Positions 33,056 to 43,514 of a stretch of DNA of 64,000 bases are shown here, one piece after another. The notes below the pieces were generated by a model that did no database searches, was not told the origin of the DNA, and worked only from the letters and a program-made list of their open reading frames with translations. The translations under genes and the position numbers were made by a program. Source of the DNA: Pyrenophora tritici-repentis (Eukaryota > Ascomycota > Dothideomycetes > Pleosporales > Pleosporaceae); assembly GCF_003171515.1 (NCBI RefSeq), contig NC_089398.1, forward strand, positions 1,116,001 to 1,180,000. The letters run 5' to 3'. Positions within the stretch are counted from its first letter, which is position 1. Each line of letters opens with the position of its first letter.

Positions 33056-36000
33056 TCACTTCATGCCCATTTTGCGGAACTTGCGGGACGCGCGACGGCG
33101 CAGGCCATGGCCAATAGCCTTCCTGAGACTATCCCTATCGCCGTCCTCGTCTTCCGGCGTCTGCGCAGTCGACTGCTGGGTGCGACCAGTCGCGCTTTTC
33201 TTGACCGAATTCTGATGCGCAATCATGGTTTGTTCGCGCCAGAACATGCGTTTCTGGTCAATGACGTTTTGTGACATGTTGCCGAAGCCCTTCTTTACAA
33301 ACGCCAAGTCGTGCAGGATGTTCGGATCCAGACATTGCCTGGGCAGCGTCTGCACTACCATGAAGATCTCGCCATCACCTGGACGGTACTTTCGGATCTC
33401 CGGCTCACCGAGCTTGAAGATGGCAAGCGCATAGCGGTACAGGGCACGGGGTCCTTCGTACAGAAACGCGTCCCAGACACGGAGAACAGTCTCGATGGGT
33501 AGCACGCCCACGAAGATACTCATGAACCATGATGTACATGAGAGAGCCACTGTAGGCTGGCGTTGGAACTTGGAGTTGGGGTGGGCGTTTGAGCCGGCGC
33601 CGCTGTTGATGAGGTCGGTATCGTTGATCGAAGCCCAGACCTTGGGTAGGTAGTCTTTGATCAACATCATAAGAACATTGACTTCGGTGTTTGCAAGGCT
33701 GCGAGCGTGGGCACCTGGAAGATGATTTTGCGTAATGATGGTAAGAAGGATGAAGGCCTTCTCCTTGTCTTGCTTCAGGAAGAGGAGAAGAAGACCGGCG
33801 ATGAAGTTGAGAGACTGGCAGTATCCGATGTGGGGATTGTTCAGGGCGAAACATGACAAGACCTCGCGAAGATCGTGAATCAACGCTGGCTCATCGTCGG
33901 ACTCGCCATCGAGCAGATCAGTCGCGGCCTCTGGACGGAAATGGATGTTGTCTGGAAATGTCCTGTCGAGATCGCGCTCAATCGCATCCTTGTCGTCCTT
34001 GTTGAGCTCGCCACGGTTTACGCGGGCTGCCAATGACTTGTAAAGACCAACCATCTCCTTCTGTTGAATCATATGCTGTCCACCAGAATAGTACCACCAC
34101 ATGGCGCCTCGCCACTCAGGAGGATATCCCTTGCGTGCGTACCTCTTGACCTTCTCGCACATATCTGGGAACTTGGTTGGCTCGGTCGTTGATAGGCCTT
34201 GCTTGGTCATGAGAGCGATCCACTTGCCCCTTCGTCGGCCAATGTGTTCTTCGTATCTCGAGGACCACGCGTTGTACTCCTGGACGCTAATCTTGTCGGA
34301 AGCCTTCTTGAAGCCATACCGATCTCGCTCGGCAGGAGCCGCCACTTTCCACAGGCCTTGTGCTGTCACAGTGGGCATTTGTTGACCGGGTGGAGCCAGG
34401 GTTGGGCTTCGTACTGAATCAGGCTTGCTCTTCACTGCATTGAGTTGCGACATCATGCCAAGATCGAACATTGCGCTCTTTCGGTCGAATACGCTAGTAG
34501 AAGCGCGCCTCGGAATGGCTTCGTCTTCGTCAACCTCCGGGAGAGCCTCTGACCTTTGCAAAGGCGGAGACTGGGGAGACAACGGCCCCGACCTATTGAC
34601 TCCGGAGTCATTGGAACCTTTGCGCGTACTATTCCTCTTGCTGTGTCTCTTTGAATAAGCTTCGATGTTTGCCCAATCCTGGCGCGAGAGACGCGAGCGA
34701 CTCATGGGCAACTGTGGAAGTGCGGATATATCACGTCGAATATGATCGAATTGCGACTGGCTTGTATTGGATCGTTTCAGGTTGTGACCCTTGGCGGGTG
34801 TGCGATTAGCTCGGTCCGAGGAACTCATTGTCCTAAGTGCAAGGGCCTGTAAGGCAATCGACTTGCGGCGGGGCGTTTCCTCGCTCGACCGCTGCAGCGC
34901 AACCGACTGCCTCTTCTTTTGCTGCGGCGCGACGGCGTTTGACTTTGGTGTGCGCGGTGCTTTTAGAGGACTGGCCTTGGGCATATAGTCGACCTGCAGG
35001 GCCTTACGATTCGTCGACTCCGTCTCTAGTACCTCGTCATCAAAATCCGATCCAGATGGAGGCCGGATAGTCAGAGGCTTCTTTGGGTTTGTGTTTGGTT
35101 CAGCGTTGGTGTCTGTCGAGTCGCCGACGCGTGAGCTCGGTCGTTCGTCCCATCGTTTGAGACTCTCGCTCGACTGGAAGGAATCCAAGGAATCGAAGTC
35201 GCGAGACGGTGTTTGGGAAAGGCCTGGAGGCTCTGAATCCAGGGCTGGTGGTGAGGGGCTCTGGAAGTCCCGGTCATGTTGCTCGGTGATGGGGCTGCGT
35301 TCTTCATCGTCCTCGTCGTAAAAATACGAATCTAGTACATCGCCAACGGCATCGAGATTGTCTTCTTCCTCGGCCGCTTCCTCGGTCAGAATCGTCTCTG
35401 GAGAGTCGTCTCGTTCCCGCAGACGATCTCTGGACTCATCTCGAGAGTATATACTAGGGTGTCTGTCGCTCGCAAGAGAACTGCGTGCGGTGGCTATGCT
35501 GCTTCGTTCTGTACCGCTAGTCTCAAGGATACTTGAGGAAGCAGTGGTCCATGTGGATTTGAAGCTGGAGCGTGGCTCTTCGCCGCGGAAGGGCCGCGGT
35601 GGTGGAGGGTAATAGTCTTTGTGGGACCAGTTGGGTACGCCCCGATTCGGTTTGTAAGTGCCCGAGAGGTTGGTGCGCTCGTTTCCGCGATACTGGGCGT
35701 AATCGGGGATTGACGTCACAGAGCGTAGCGGAGGTGGGAAAGGCCCCTGTGATGAGCTGGTCATGCCACGGGCTCGGAGGGGCGAGACGGGCGGCACTGA
35801 CATGTCGTCGATGGGTGAGTTCCATGCGGGGCCGGGCGAACCGATGGGGTTGCTGGCCAGCGGGTTGAAGATGGCGCGTAGGTCAGGCGAGCGTGGGCCG
35901 TTGCTGTCCTGGCGGGCCATTGCTGGAGCCATTATCGGCGACATGGGCTGCGGCGCCGGAGTAGCGTGGGATTCGTGGAGGGGAGACGGAACAGCAGCAT

Positions 36001-36346
36001 GGCGGAGGAGGGAAGGAGTGCGCTTGCGTTGGGTAAACTTTTGGGAAGGCAGTGTCGGGCTATCTCCAGAAGTCGGGCTGCGCCTGGTACGGTCACGCAG
36101 GGGGGCTTCTTGCGTCGTGTCCATTTGGAGTTGTACAGGATGTCTGGACCGTAGTGAGCCGAAGCCCCCCTTCTTCGCGGCGTATGGTATCTGTGGTTGG
36201 GGCGAGGCGGGCGGAGTGTATTCGGTGGCCGCTGCACGGAAGGAGGCGTACGAGGGATTGTTCGCAGCCATGGCAGGCGCAGGGCTGCGACCGGCGTCCC
36301 CTGGATGGGAAAGGGCAGGAGCGACGCGCAAGAGGGCGTCACCCAT
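33056..36346 (-). CDS. TBC-domain Rab GTPase-activating protein
   Basis: A single exon of 1096 aa. The first two thirds are disordered, rich in Ser, Pro and Arg. The TBC domain spans about residues 740-990: GYPPEWRGAMWWYYSG opens it, the arginine finger is in IERDLDRTFPDN (about 795), the glutamine finger is in IGYCQSLNFIAGLLL (about 842), and the later helix reads SWFMSIFVGVLPIETVLRVWD. Both fingers are present, so catalytic activity is expected. The C-terminus is basic (LRRRASRKFRKMGMK). TBC proteins speed GTP hydrolysis on Rab GTPases in membrane traffic; the target Rab is not evident. The nearest yeast relatives by motif are the Msb3/Msb4/Gyp group. A second start at MAANNPSYASF, 25 codons in, is possible. 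Confidence 0.9.
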   Translation of the reverse strand: MGDALLRVAPALSHPGDAGRSPAPAMAANNPSYASFRAAATEYTPPASPQPQIPYAAKKGGFGSLRSRHPVQLQMDTTQEAPLRDRTRRSPTSGDSPTLPSQKFTQRKRTPSLLRHAAVPSPLHESHATPAPQPMSPIMAPAMARQDSNGPRSPDLRAIFNPLASNPIGSPGPAWNSPIDDMSVPPVSPLRARGMTSSSQGPFPPPLRSVTSIPDYAQYRGNERTNLSGTYKPNRGVPNWSHKDYYPPPPRPFRGEEPRSSFKSTWTTASSSILETSGTERSSIATARSSLASDRHPSIYSRDESRDRLRERDDSPETILTEEAAEEEDNLDAVGDVLDSYFYDEDDEERSPITEQHDRDFQSPSPPALDSEPPGLSQTPSRDFDSLDSFQSSESLKRWDERPSSRVGDSTDTNAEPNTNPKKPLTIRPPSGSDFDDEVLETESTNRKALQVDYMPKASPLKAPRTPKSNAVAPQQKKRQSVALQRSSEETPRRKSIALQALALRTMSSSDRANRTPAKGHNLKRSNTSQSQFDHIRRDISALPQLPMSRSRLSRQDWANIEAYSKRHSKRNSTRKGSNDSGVNRSGPLSPQSPPLQRSEALPEVDEDEAIPRRASTSVFDRKSAMFDLGMMSQLNAVKSKPDSVRSPTLAPPGQQMPTVTAQGLWKVAAPAERDRYGFKKASDKISVQEYNAWSSRYEEHIGRRRGKWIALMTKQGLSTTEPTKFPDMCEKVKRYARKGYPPEWRGAMWWYYSGGQHMIQQKEMVGLYKSLAARVNRGELNKDDKDAIERDLDRTFPDNIHFRPEAATDLLDGESDDEPALIHDLREVLSCFALNNPHIGYCQSLNFIAGLLLLFLKQDKEKAFILLTIITQNHLPGAHARSLANTEVNVLMMLIKDYLPKVWASINDTDLINSGAGSNAHPNSKFQRQPTVALSCTSWFMSIFVGVLPIETVLRVWDAFLYEGPRALYRYALAIFKLGEPEIRKYRPGDGEIFMVVQTLPRQCLDPNILHDLAFVKKGFGNMSQNVIDQKRMFWREQTMIAHQNSVKKSATGRTQQSTAQTPEDEDGDRDSLRKAIGHGLRRRASRKFRKMGMK

Positions 36347-37882
36347 TGCGAGGTGTCGAGGTTCGGGAGTGGGTCGAGCTGGGCGGGAGAGGCGCTCATT
36401 CGGACGGGATACAGGACAGCTCGGGAGTCGTGGATCGCCGTGACATTCTCGGATGCGGGCCGGAAGGGTTGTGTGGTGTGTCAGGATGTGGAAGGGTGAA
36501 CGAGTGGATGAGAAGGCAGGCGGAGGGCGGTCGTTGGCTGTCCGAGGGCGGGCTGGATAGCTATGGTGTGCGGCTTGCGGTTGCTCGAGAGGCTGCTAAT
36601 GCTACTACTGTTCGGCGGAAGCGCCAGCGTCCGGCAGCAACAAAAGCACGTCGGCGGGATGGTAGTGCGTGGGGCCTAATGCGGCAGTGCGTGGTGCAAC
36701 AGGGACGCCGTGAAAAAATGAAGGCGTGAATGATAAGGAGCGTGTGTGCCGCACAGGCGCCGGGGTATTCAGACGGTGGTGAGGAGAGGAGTGCAGCCAA
36801 CGTGTTTGGGACGAGTCCAACTTGCCTGCATGCGTTACTACCACTGACTCTGGTGCAAAAGCTGCCAAGACGCGGCGCCCTCCCCCATCCGCGATCCCTA
36901 GAAGCACAGGCGAAGTGGGCGCGGGCCGGTAGGAGCGTCCCTAGAAGCTGCAGCTGTGCAGCGGGACTTGTCCGACGAGTTCGTGACTGGCATGTAACTG
37001 CAACGGCACAACTCGGGATGCATAACCCCAGGCAAACATGACTACATACTGTGACGCGCCCCCCGGCCCAATCAGCACCCAGAGAGTCCGCGAGCTATTG
37101 AAACGCCGCCGTTCGAGCGTGCAAGGCTTGACTTTGGCGCCTCGTCCGCACCGTCTGATTGCTCCGCATTGCCTCTCTCTCAAAAGTGGCCGCCAGCCTC
37201 GAGACGCCGCCGTGTAAGTATATGGCATCACGGCGAGAAAGGCGTCTGGCGTCTTCCACACGGCTCCCACGGCACCGCGACGGATCCTCAGGGGGGAAAG
37301 CCGCTCACGCACGTTATTTGCTTTGCTGCTACACTTCCGAAGCGCGTGCTGAATGCACCGTCCGGCCCTGACTCGCCAGCACTGAGCTTCTCTCAACCAT
37401 GCAGCAAGCAGGCAGCCTCTTGTCTAAGTACTTGTCAGTTTAGATGCGTAGCCCTACCCAGCCCGCGCATCAATCTCGGACGGTCTTGTACCCTTGGGTG
37501 ACGGCCCGCCGAATCCTCTTGCTGCCTTCCAGAAGCAATTCTCCGGGGGCATACCCTGGTCACATCACGTCCCGGCTCGCTTCTGCTTTGCCCGAGCGCT
37601 GTCAAGGGAGATTTGCACATGACGACATATTGCGGTTTGTACTCATTTTATTTGGCGAACCCAGTAAAGCCTTCCCTGCATAATCGTCCGGTGATACCGC
37701 CGCTGCCATCCACGACCATCTGCGCACACGCTGCTTCTTTGTCCACCGACTATCAGCTGCCCCATTCTCATGCAAATTTCGCCGAACGCCAAAGATGCAA
37801 TATGTATCCGACAATGCGCTGTCACTGTCCTACTCGAATACATGCTCTACCCGACATCAGCCGCTGCCTGCTGGCTGAATCT
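36347..37882. other. Intergenic 1.5 kb, no gene recognised
   Basis: Upstream region of the TBC gene and 3' region of the E2 gene. Short frames on both strands are not protein-like. No RNA gene was seen. Confidence 0.5.
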
Positions 37883-38473
37883 TTACTTGGCGTAGCGCTT
37901 GACCCAGTCCTTGGCGTTCTTCTCAAACTCCTTGCGGTTTTCCCGGTACTCGTTGGCGATGGATGGCTCAATCGCATCGTCGGGGTTGGGCTCAATCAGC
38001 AGCGTCTGGATCAGTCGGAGCACCGACACCACCTTGTTGGGCGGCTTCCACTCGTCCGCGCGCAACAGACCCAGGCACATGGAGCCCTTGTCGTCGTTGC
38101 TCACGTTGGGATGGTAGATCTTAGTTCGGAAGCTGACGACGGGTGGCTTGAATGGGTATTCGGTTGGGAAGGTGATTTCGAGCTTGAAGTGCCCGCCCTG
38201 CCCTCACGTTAGTACATGTTGCTTGCTGCCCGCTGATCTTGTCCATTCGCATAGCACATGGCAAAGTAACATACCGCATACGCTGATTGCGCAGGCCCGT
38301 CCATCAACACTTCCCACTTGGTCATGTTCTGCTCGTCAAAGTTGATCTTCATGCCCGGCGGCGTGTCATTCATGCATTCCGTGTACTCCTGTGGCGCAGT
38401 TAGTATACTTGCTTTTGGCCACACAACACGAGAGGCTTGCCTTCATAATACGCTTCTTGGCCCCGGTGCTCAT
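37883..38473 (-). CDS. Ubiquitin-conjugating enzyme E2 with a GC-AG intron
   Basis: Three exons, 38473-38441, 38388-38275 and 38197-37883, give 153 aa, the length of a class I E2. The fold's landmarks are all visible: KRIMKEYTECMND (helix 1), YAGGHFKLEITFPTEYPFKPP, the HPN triad in IYHPNVS, the active-site Cys90 in GSMCLGLL, and EPNPDDAIEPSIANEY. It accepts ubiquitin from E1 and passes it on with an E3. The first intron (52 nt) must start with GC (AAG|GCAAGC), because no GT donor keeps helix 1 intact; its acceptor and CTAAC branch are normal. By motif it is closest to fission yeast Ubc14; that assignment is from memory. Confidence 0.9.
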
Positions 38474-40093
38474 GATTGCGGTTGGCCTGGTGTCGTGTAG
38501 AGATTGGGCTTCTAAATGCGGATCCTTGGCTGGCGGTGTGCTTCCACTGCAAGCAAGCGCTTATCGAACAAGGAATCGGGACGTCTTTGTGTAGGTAGAG
38601 GAGTTGCGCCAAAGCCGCGTAGATGGGTAAAAGTCACTGCGCTCGTGGTAGGTGGGGGACAGTGGCTGTTGATGGTTGGGAAAAGAGGGTTGTTGATGTG
38701 GGGAAAGTTGCCTACGAATGACGAGGACTTGGATGCTTAGCCCAAGCTCCGCACGCGGACCGGTCGTGAGTGACCCTTCACTTGGAGCCTCCTGCAGGAC
38801 TTCACTAGCATGCACGCCTTGTCCGATTTCATCGCCGCCTCTCACTGTATGCATTCTGTGCGGTCGGTTATGCCGTATTCATGTCTACGTCATTAATGGC
38901 CGGGAAAGAGCCATCTCGGTACTGCACTTCCGCTTCATCAACGGCTGCACTTGTACCGAACACCAGGTGCATCCATATCCCACCATATCCCAATGCCAGC
39001 CCCCCAAGACCTTTCCGGCCATTGTTGTGGCCAGATCCAACTAGAATTACTTAGCACTCACTAGATGCGAACTTAGAGCCAGCCCGTTCACCCTGCGAAC
39101 TACGTTTTGCACGCTGTCGGGCGTATACGACTGCTTACTAACATACGACAGGGTGTTGCTTGCGATGCGGAATACGAAACATCTCGTAGCCCTCACAAGC
39201 TTCGTGTTGTGCGCTTCATAACGTCGGTGTGCTTCACCTTGCCGCACAAGCGTAGCATGATGCTTCTAAGCTTCCAAGTCTCTTCGCCCTGTCTTCAGCA
39301 CGTATCCAGCAAACCTTCTTCTGTGTTATTTGGAGCAGGCACTAGGCGCCATGCTAGGCTGGCCTGGGCCGGAACTCTGGCTTACTTTCATGTGAGTCAG
39401 AGCTTACCCTGAGCCATAGATGCACGCCGTATTCGCCAGTCACGTTACACCGCGACAGAGACGCGACGCGCAGTGAGAAAACAAATACCGTGTGCAAAAT
39501 GTCAAGTTCCCGTCAACGCTCACGCTGGTTGTGCACATGTCTCGATGCTGCGTCGCTCACGCAGACACGTCACATTGCTGCCTGCTCATGGCTCGCTTAC
39601 TCCACGGCTGCCACTTCACTCTACACCAAGGTTGTTCCATGGGCTTCCAGCTTCTGGGCCGCGACCAAATGAGGAGTCCGCAAGAATGACGCCTCGCTGC
39701 CTGATATCTCCCGCATGCAGTCTTGCAGCCCACAAGCACAATCAACGAATAGAACAACACATCTGCATGCGACACAGCCCGCGCTAGCTGTCCATATTGC
39801 AGGGATGGCACTTGGCAAGCCCTGTATTTAATCGCCCGCTCCCCACAATCCTCAGCCTGCACGCCTCACGACAAGCCAGAGTTCGACAACAAGTGTGCTT
39901 ATCTTCACCACCAGTGTTGATAGACACGCTCAAGCTCTTCGGATTTTCAACAACTTTTCTCTCCCGAAAGGTTTGCGAGATCTGAGAGTTTCCGGAGCTC
40001 TTGTTCTCTCACTTGAACGTTGCGTCACACTAACCTGTCCACTCTTTGCACAAGTCGCTCGCTATACTTTGATCGCTCGTTTCGGTTTCCAAC
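38474..40093. other. Divergent intergenic region, 1.6 kb
   Basis: Separates divergent E2 and BTB genes and must hold both promoters. A CT-rich run with TCTCTCCC lies about 130 bases before the BTB start. Nothing else gene-like was seen. Confidence 0.5.
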
Positions 40094-41051
40094 ATGTTCG
40101 GCAAGCGCTCTTTTACTAGCTCAAAGGAGAAGGACCGTTCAGGCAAGATAACCAAGCAGCCGAAGCGATCACATCGCGATGCGTCAAAGCAGAAGGTGAT
40201 GGCCGAGAAGCTGGATGCGCGCAAGGACAGTCCAATAATGGGCGGCGAGTCACCAGTACTCACCTCCGCCATTGTGACAGTCGTCGTTGGTTCCGACCAG
40301 CGATTGTTCGCTGCGCACGAAGACGTGCTTTGTCACTCCCCGTACTTTGCTGAGCTGTTGCGGGGACAGTTCTTCGAATCCGGCAATCGCCGCATCGATC
40401 TGCCAACTGAGGAGCCTGAAATCTTCAGTTGCATCCTCGAGTATCTTTACAAGGGCGACTACTACCCGCGTCTTGTTCAAGACAAGCGCCGCCAGACCTG
40501 GATGCTCGAAGGTGCAATCTCCTCACCCGACCCAAACAGAACCGGCGACCGTGCAGCCGCCGTCGAGCCAACCTTTTTTCATTCCGGCGTGGGAGACGTT
40601 GTTCTCCGGGACACGGCCGTGTACTGTGCAGCTGATCGTTACGGCCTCGAAGAGCTCAAGAAGCTCTCTCTGCGCAAGCAGGGCCTGCAGAGCGGGATCG
40701 AAGTCGGTACTATCCTGCGTAGCGCACGCTATGCGTATGAGAACACGCCGGACAGCGACTCGCGGCTGCGCGCTCATTACCTCGCTCTGATTATCCGCAG
40801 CCGGAAAACCTTCAAGCGTAGTGGCACCATGCAGATGGAAATGGAGATGGGGGGAAAACTGTTCTTTGACCTGTTTGTGGCAATGTGCAACCATGTCGAT
40901 GATCTTGCGGATGCGAGGTACGCCTTGCGCTTCTTCTTTTATTGGATTCTTCTTCCCTTCTCTGATATTCGTGTTTTGCTGTGATGTTGGTATTACCGTA
41001 ACTAACAGTCCTCGCAGCGCCAGCGCTCGCGGCACTCCCAGGACCATCTAA
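40094..41051 (+). CDS. BTB/POZ domain protein
   Basis: Two exons, 40094-40917 and 41018-41051, give 285 aa. A basic Lys/Ser-rich N-terminus precedes a BTB domain at about residues 57-130: TVVVGSDQRLFAAHEDVLC, SPYFAELLRGQFFES, and IDLPTEEPEIFSCILEYLYKGDY. A helical region follows (YCAADRYGLEELKKLS). Fungal proteins of this sort are thought to dimerise or act as adaptors for cullin-3 ligases, but function is untested. The second exon codes only 11 residues. Two acceptors 9 nt apart (ending at 41008 and at 41017) both keep the frame, so three residues may be optional; I favour the downstream one because the upstream AG overlaps the CTAAC branch. Confidence 0.85.
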
Positions 41052-41957
41052 AGACATGAGGACGCACTACCTATCGAACTTGGCTCATTATAACAAACCG
41101 CAAACAAACACACACACACACACACACACCACACACACGCACAACAACCCGGCGGAGTACCCATCAAGTTGAAACCCCACACATTCTACTCCGCTGGGCC
41201 CATTCCAAATTGGCCGACCCAGCGAACAACAAAACGTGAAAAACCAAAAACAAGGACCTCGGAGTATACTGGATCTACTCCTCCCTCTTCTCGGCGTACA
41301 AGGATGTTGGCTGCATCATCATCTCTCCTCTTTGTCTCTTTCCATCTCTCGCGAGTGGAAGTGGATTTGTTTGCTCACCCCCATCGCGTTTTTGTTTTCT
41401 TCTCTCCCGAGTCTCCTCTCCTCTCCTCTCTCACCACCCTAATATCACAAAACATGTAACGAAAGAAACCCTCCTTCCCCCCTCTAACCCCCCTCTTCTG
41501 CTTGCAGATGGGAGGGAAAGAGGGAGTACATTGCCGATAAGCCTTTGGTAAACTGTGTTCTCCTTTGTCTAACGTCGTCTTTGTTAATGGAGGGAAATGA
41601 ACGTCGCTATTGTTTATTTATTATTGGGGACATGTTACGAAGAGAGGGATTTGGATTGCTAAAGAAAGAAAGAGAAAGAAAAAAACATTCATTTTCGGAA
41701 ACCCTGTCGTGGAGTTGCGATGGTCTATCTTGGAACATCGTGCTGGAGGACATGAAGCTCTCTGGTGGAGATTGAAGTGTCCGATGCGGTGGACTGATTG
41801 ACTGAGACCGCTTTGAAGGGGCCAGACTGGCGCGTGGAGGATATCGGTAGTGGTGGCAATGAGAAAACCATTTTGACCGCCGCTAATATACTGTGTCTTC
41901 TATGCTGTGATGATTATATGATCTATGGTGTTTGGTGTCTACCCATGCGCACTCAAT
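41052..41957. other. Convergent intergenic stretch with CA microsatellite
   Basis: No gene seen between the convergent BTB and phosphatase genes. A run of CA dinucleotides lies at about 41107-41138, with one interruption, and purine-rich GAAA runs near 41660-41690. Confidence 0.6.
41107..41138. repeat. (CA)n microsatellite
   Basis: About 15 CA units with a single CC interruption, located some 55 bases past the stop codon of the BTB gene, so probably in its 3' untranslated region. Confidence 0.85.
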
Positions 41958-42893
41958 CTACATACCAACCTCAAACTTCCCCTCCACCAAACTCCAAAAC
42001 TCTTCTACAATCTCCTTCTGTCCCTCTCCGCCCCTAACAGCCAGATACCTCTGTCCTTCAACCTTCGGCTCCCAGTTCCCAGGATTCGCATCGACCATGA
42101 TACCTCCCGCTTCCTTGAGAATTACCCACCCAGCACAAACATCCCACGCCCAACACCCAGCCTCCCAGTACACATCCAATCCACCACTCGCTACTCCACA
42201 CAGATTCAGCGCCGCACTACCAAACGACCGAATCCCATGCACCATGCCACCCCCGGCTTCCTTCTCCGCCGCCAACTTCTTAAACGTCTCATTCTTGACC
42301 CTAAAATCATTCCCACCCCTATCACTCCCCCACTCCACCGCCACAAGACAACTACTCAGTCCCTCGAACTTTGTCGGTTCCTGCAGTGGTAGCTTGTGCG
42401 TCTGATCGAGATACGCACCTTGTCCCTTGATCGCCGAGTACAGCGTCTTGGTAAAGGGGTTATACACCACGCCCACGACAGGCTCGCGGTCAACGGCCAG
42501 GCCCAGCGAGATACACACGTAAGGATAGCGGTGCACAAAGTTCGTGGTGCCGTCAATGGGATCGCAGATGAATGTCGGTGTCTCGGTTAGCACGTCACCT
42601 GGTTTGTAGGTTTCCTCGCCCATAAAGGCGAAGCTGGGGTATTGGCTTTTGAGTGAGGTGGAGATTAGGGCTTCGACGTCGCGGTCCGTTTGGGTTACTA
42701 GGTCGACGGCTGGAATGGGCTTGTTAGTTGTTATACTATGGAATAGGGGCATAGATAGCGGGTCCATACAGTTCTTCTTTGAACCAGAGGCTGCGGTTGT
42801 GGGTGTGGCGGAGACGATGCGCTCGCCTGCTTTTTTGGCAATGGAGATCATGAAGTCGTGGATTTCGCGGAGGTTGGGGTTGGAGTCGGCCAT
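41958..42893 (-). CDS. Inositol monophosphatase family enzyme
   Basis: Two exons, 42893-42770 and 42709-41958, with a 60-nt intron, give 291 aa. The family's metal-binding blocks are complete: FMGEET (about 70-75), DPIDGTTNFVH (about 91-101) and WAWDVCAGWVILKEAGG (about 226-242). The intron has GTATGG, a CTAAC branch and TTCCAG; it is a multiple of three without a stop, and removal joins SKKN to SVDLVTQTDRD, the expected family sequence. The enzyme removes phosphate from inositol monophosphates or related small phosphates using magnesium. The fungal branch also includes QutG-type proteins of quinate clusters, but no other quinate gene is nearby, so a general inositol phosphatase is more likely. 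Confidence 0.9.
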   Translation of the reverse strand: MADSNPNLREIHDFMISIAKKAGERIVSATPTTAASGSKKNCMDPLSMPLFHSITTNKPIPAVDLVTQTDRDVEALISTSLKSQYPSFAFMGEETYKPGDVLTETPTFICDPIDGTTNFVHRYPYVCISLGLAVDREPVVGVVYNPFTKTLYSAIKGQGAYLDQTHKLPLQEPTKFEGLSSCLVAVEWGSDRGGNDFRVKNETFKKLAAEKEAGGGMVHGIRSFGSAALNLCGVASGGLDVYWEAGCWAWDVCAGWVILKEAGGIMVDANPGNWEPKVEGQRYLAVRGGEGQKEIVEEFWSLVEGKFEVGM

Positions 42894-43514
42894 GTTGGGC
42901 AAGTTGAGGTGGTTTGGTATCTTGAAAAGGAAAAGGGAGAGAGCTGTGATAGGTTTTCGGGTTAGAAGGAGGAGCTATAACATTTTGTTGCATTGATTTC
43001 TGGGGAAACGTCAGTGCTACCTAGCTTGGTCGACTGCCCCGCGGTGGGGCAGCGATGATGCGACATGCAGGGTCCTCGTAATGACATACCTCCCACGTGG
43101 AGAAATGGAAATCCTTCAAAGATGCTGGCATTCTTCATTCACCATGGTCATAAGAAGTTTCCCTATTCAAGCACGGTAACTATGACAGTGTTATTATCAA
43201 GAACCGGTTTCATCGAAGCAAAAACACAATGCAAAGCGAGGAAGATATTGTCAACTTTATATATTCAGGCAACAAGCATACCTACATCTCTATAGCTATG
43301 GTGACAAGCCTTGGCCCTCAATCATGAATCATAAGCGCATACAAAACGAAGGAAATCCCGGCTACCCTTATCCCATCCAGGCCAGCACCAGCCTTAAATA
43401 TACAAGATGCTGTTATATGACCCAATATCTTGGTCTTATCCAAGACCCAGCTATGAGATTGCACAAGTCTATGCGATCTCACATCTATTGAGCATTCCAA
43501 GCCCTCTTTCCCAT
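42894..43514. other. Intergenic, no gene seen
   Basis: Holds the promoter of the phosphatase gene and the 3' region of the glucanase gene. Nothing else was recognised. Confidence 0.5.

Noticed and set aside
35763..36443. Plus-strand frame of 226 codons opposite the TBC gene
   Set aside because: It lies wholly inside the disordered coding part of the TBC gene on the other strand; Gly/Arg-rich composition follows from the Pro/Ser-rich sense strand.
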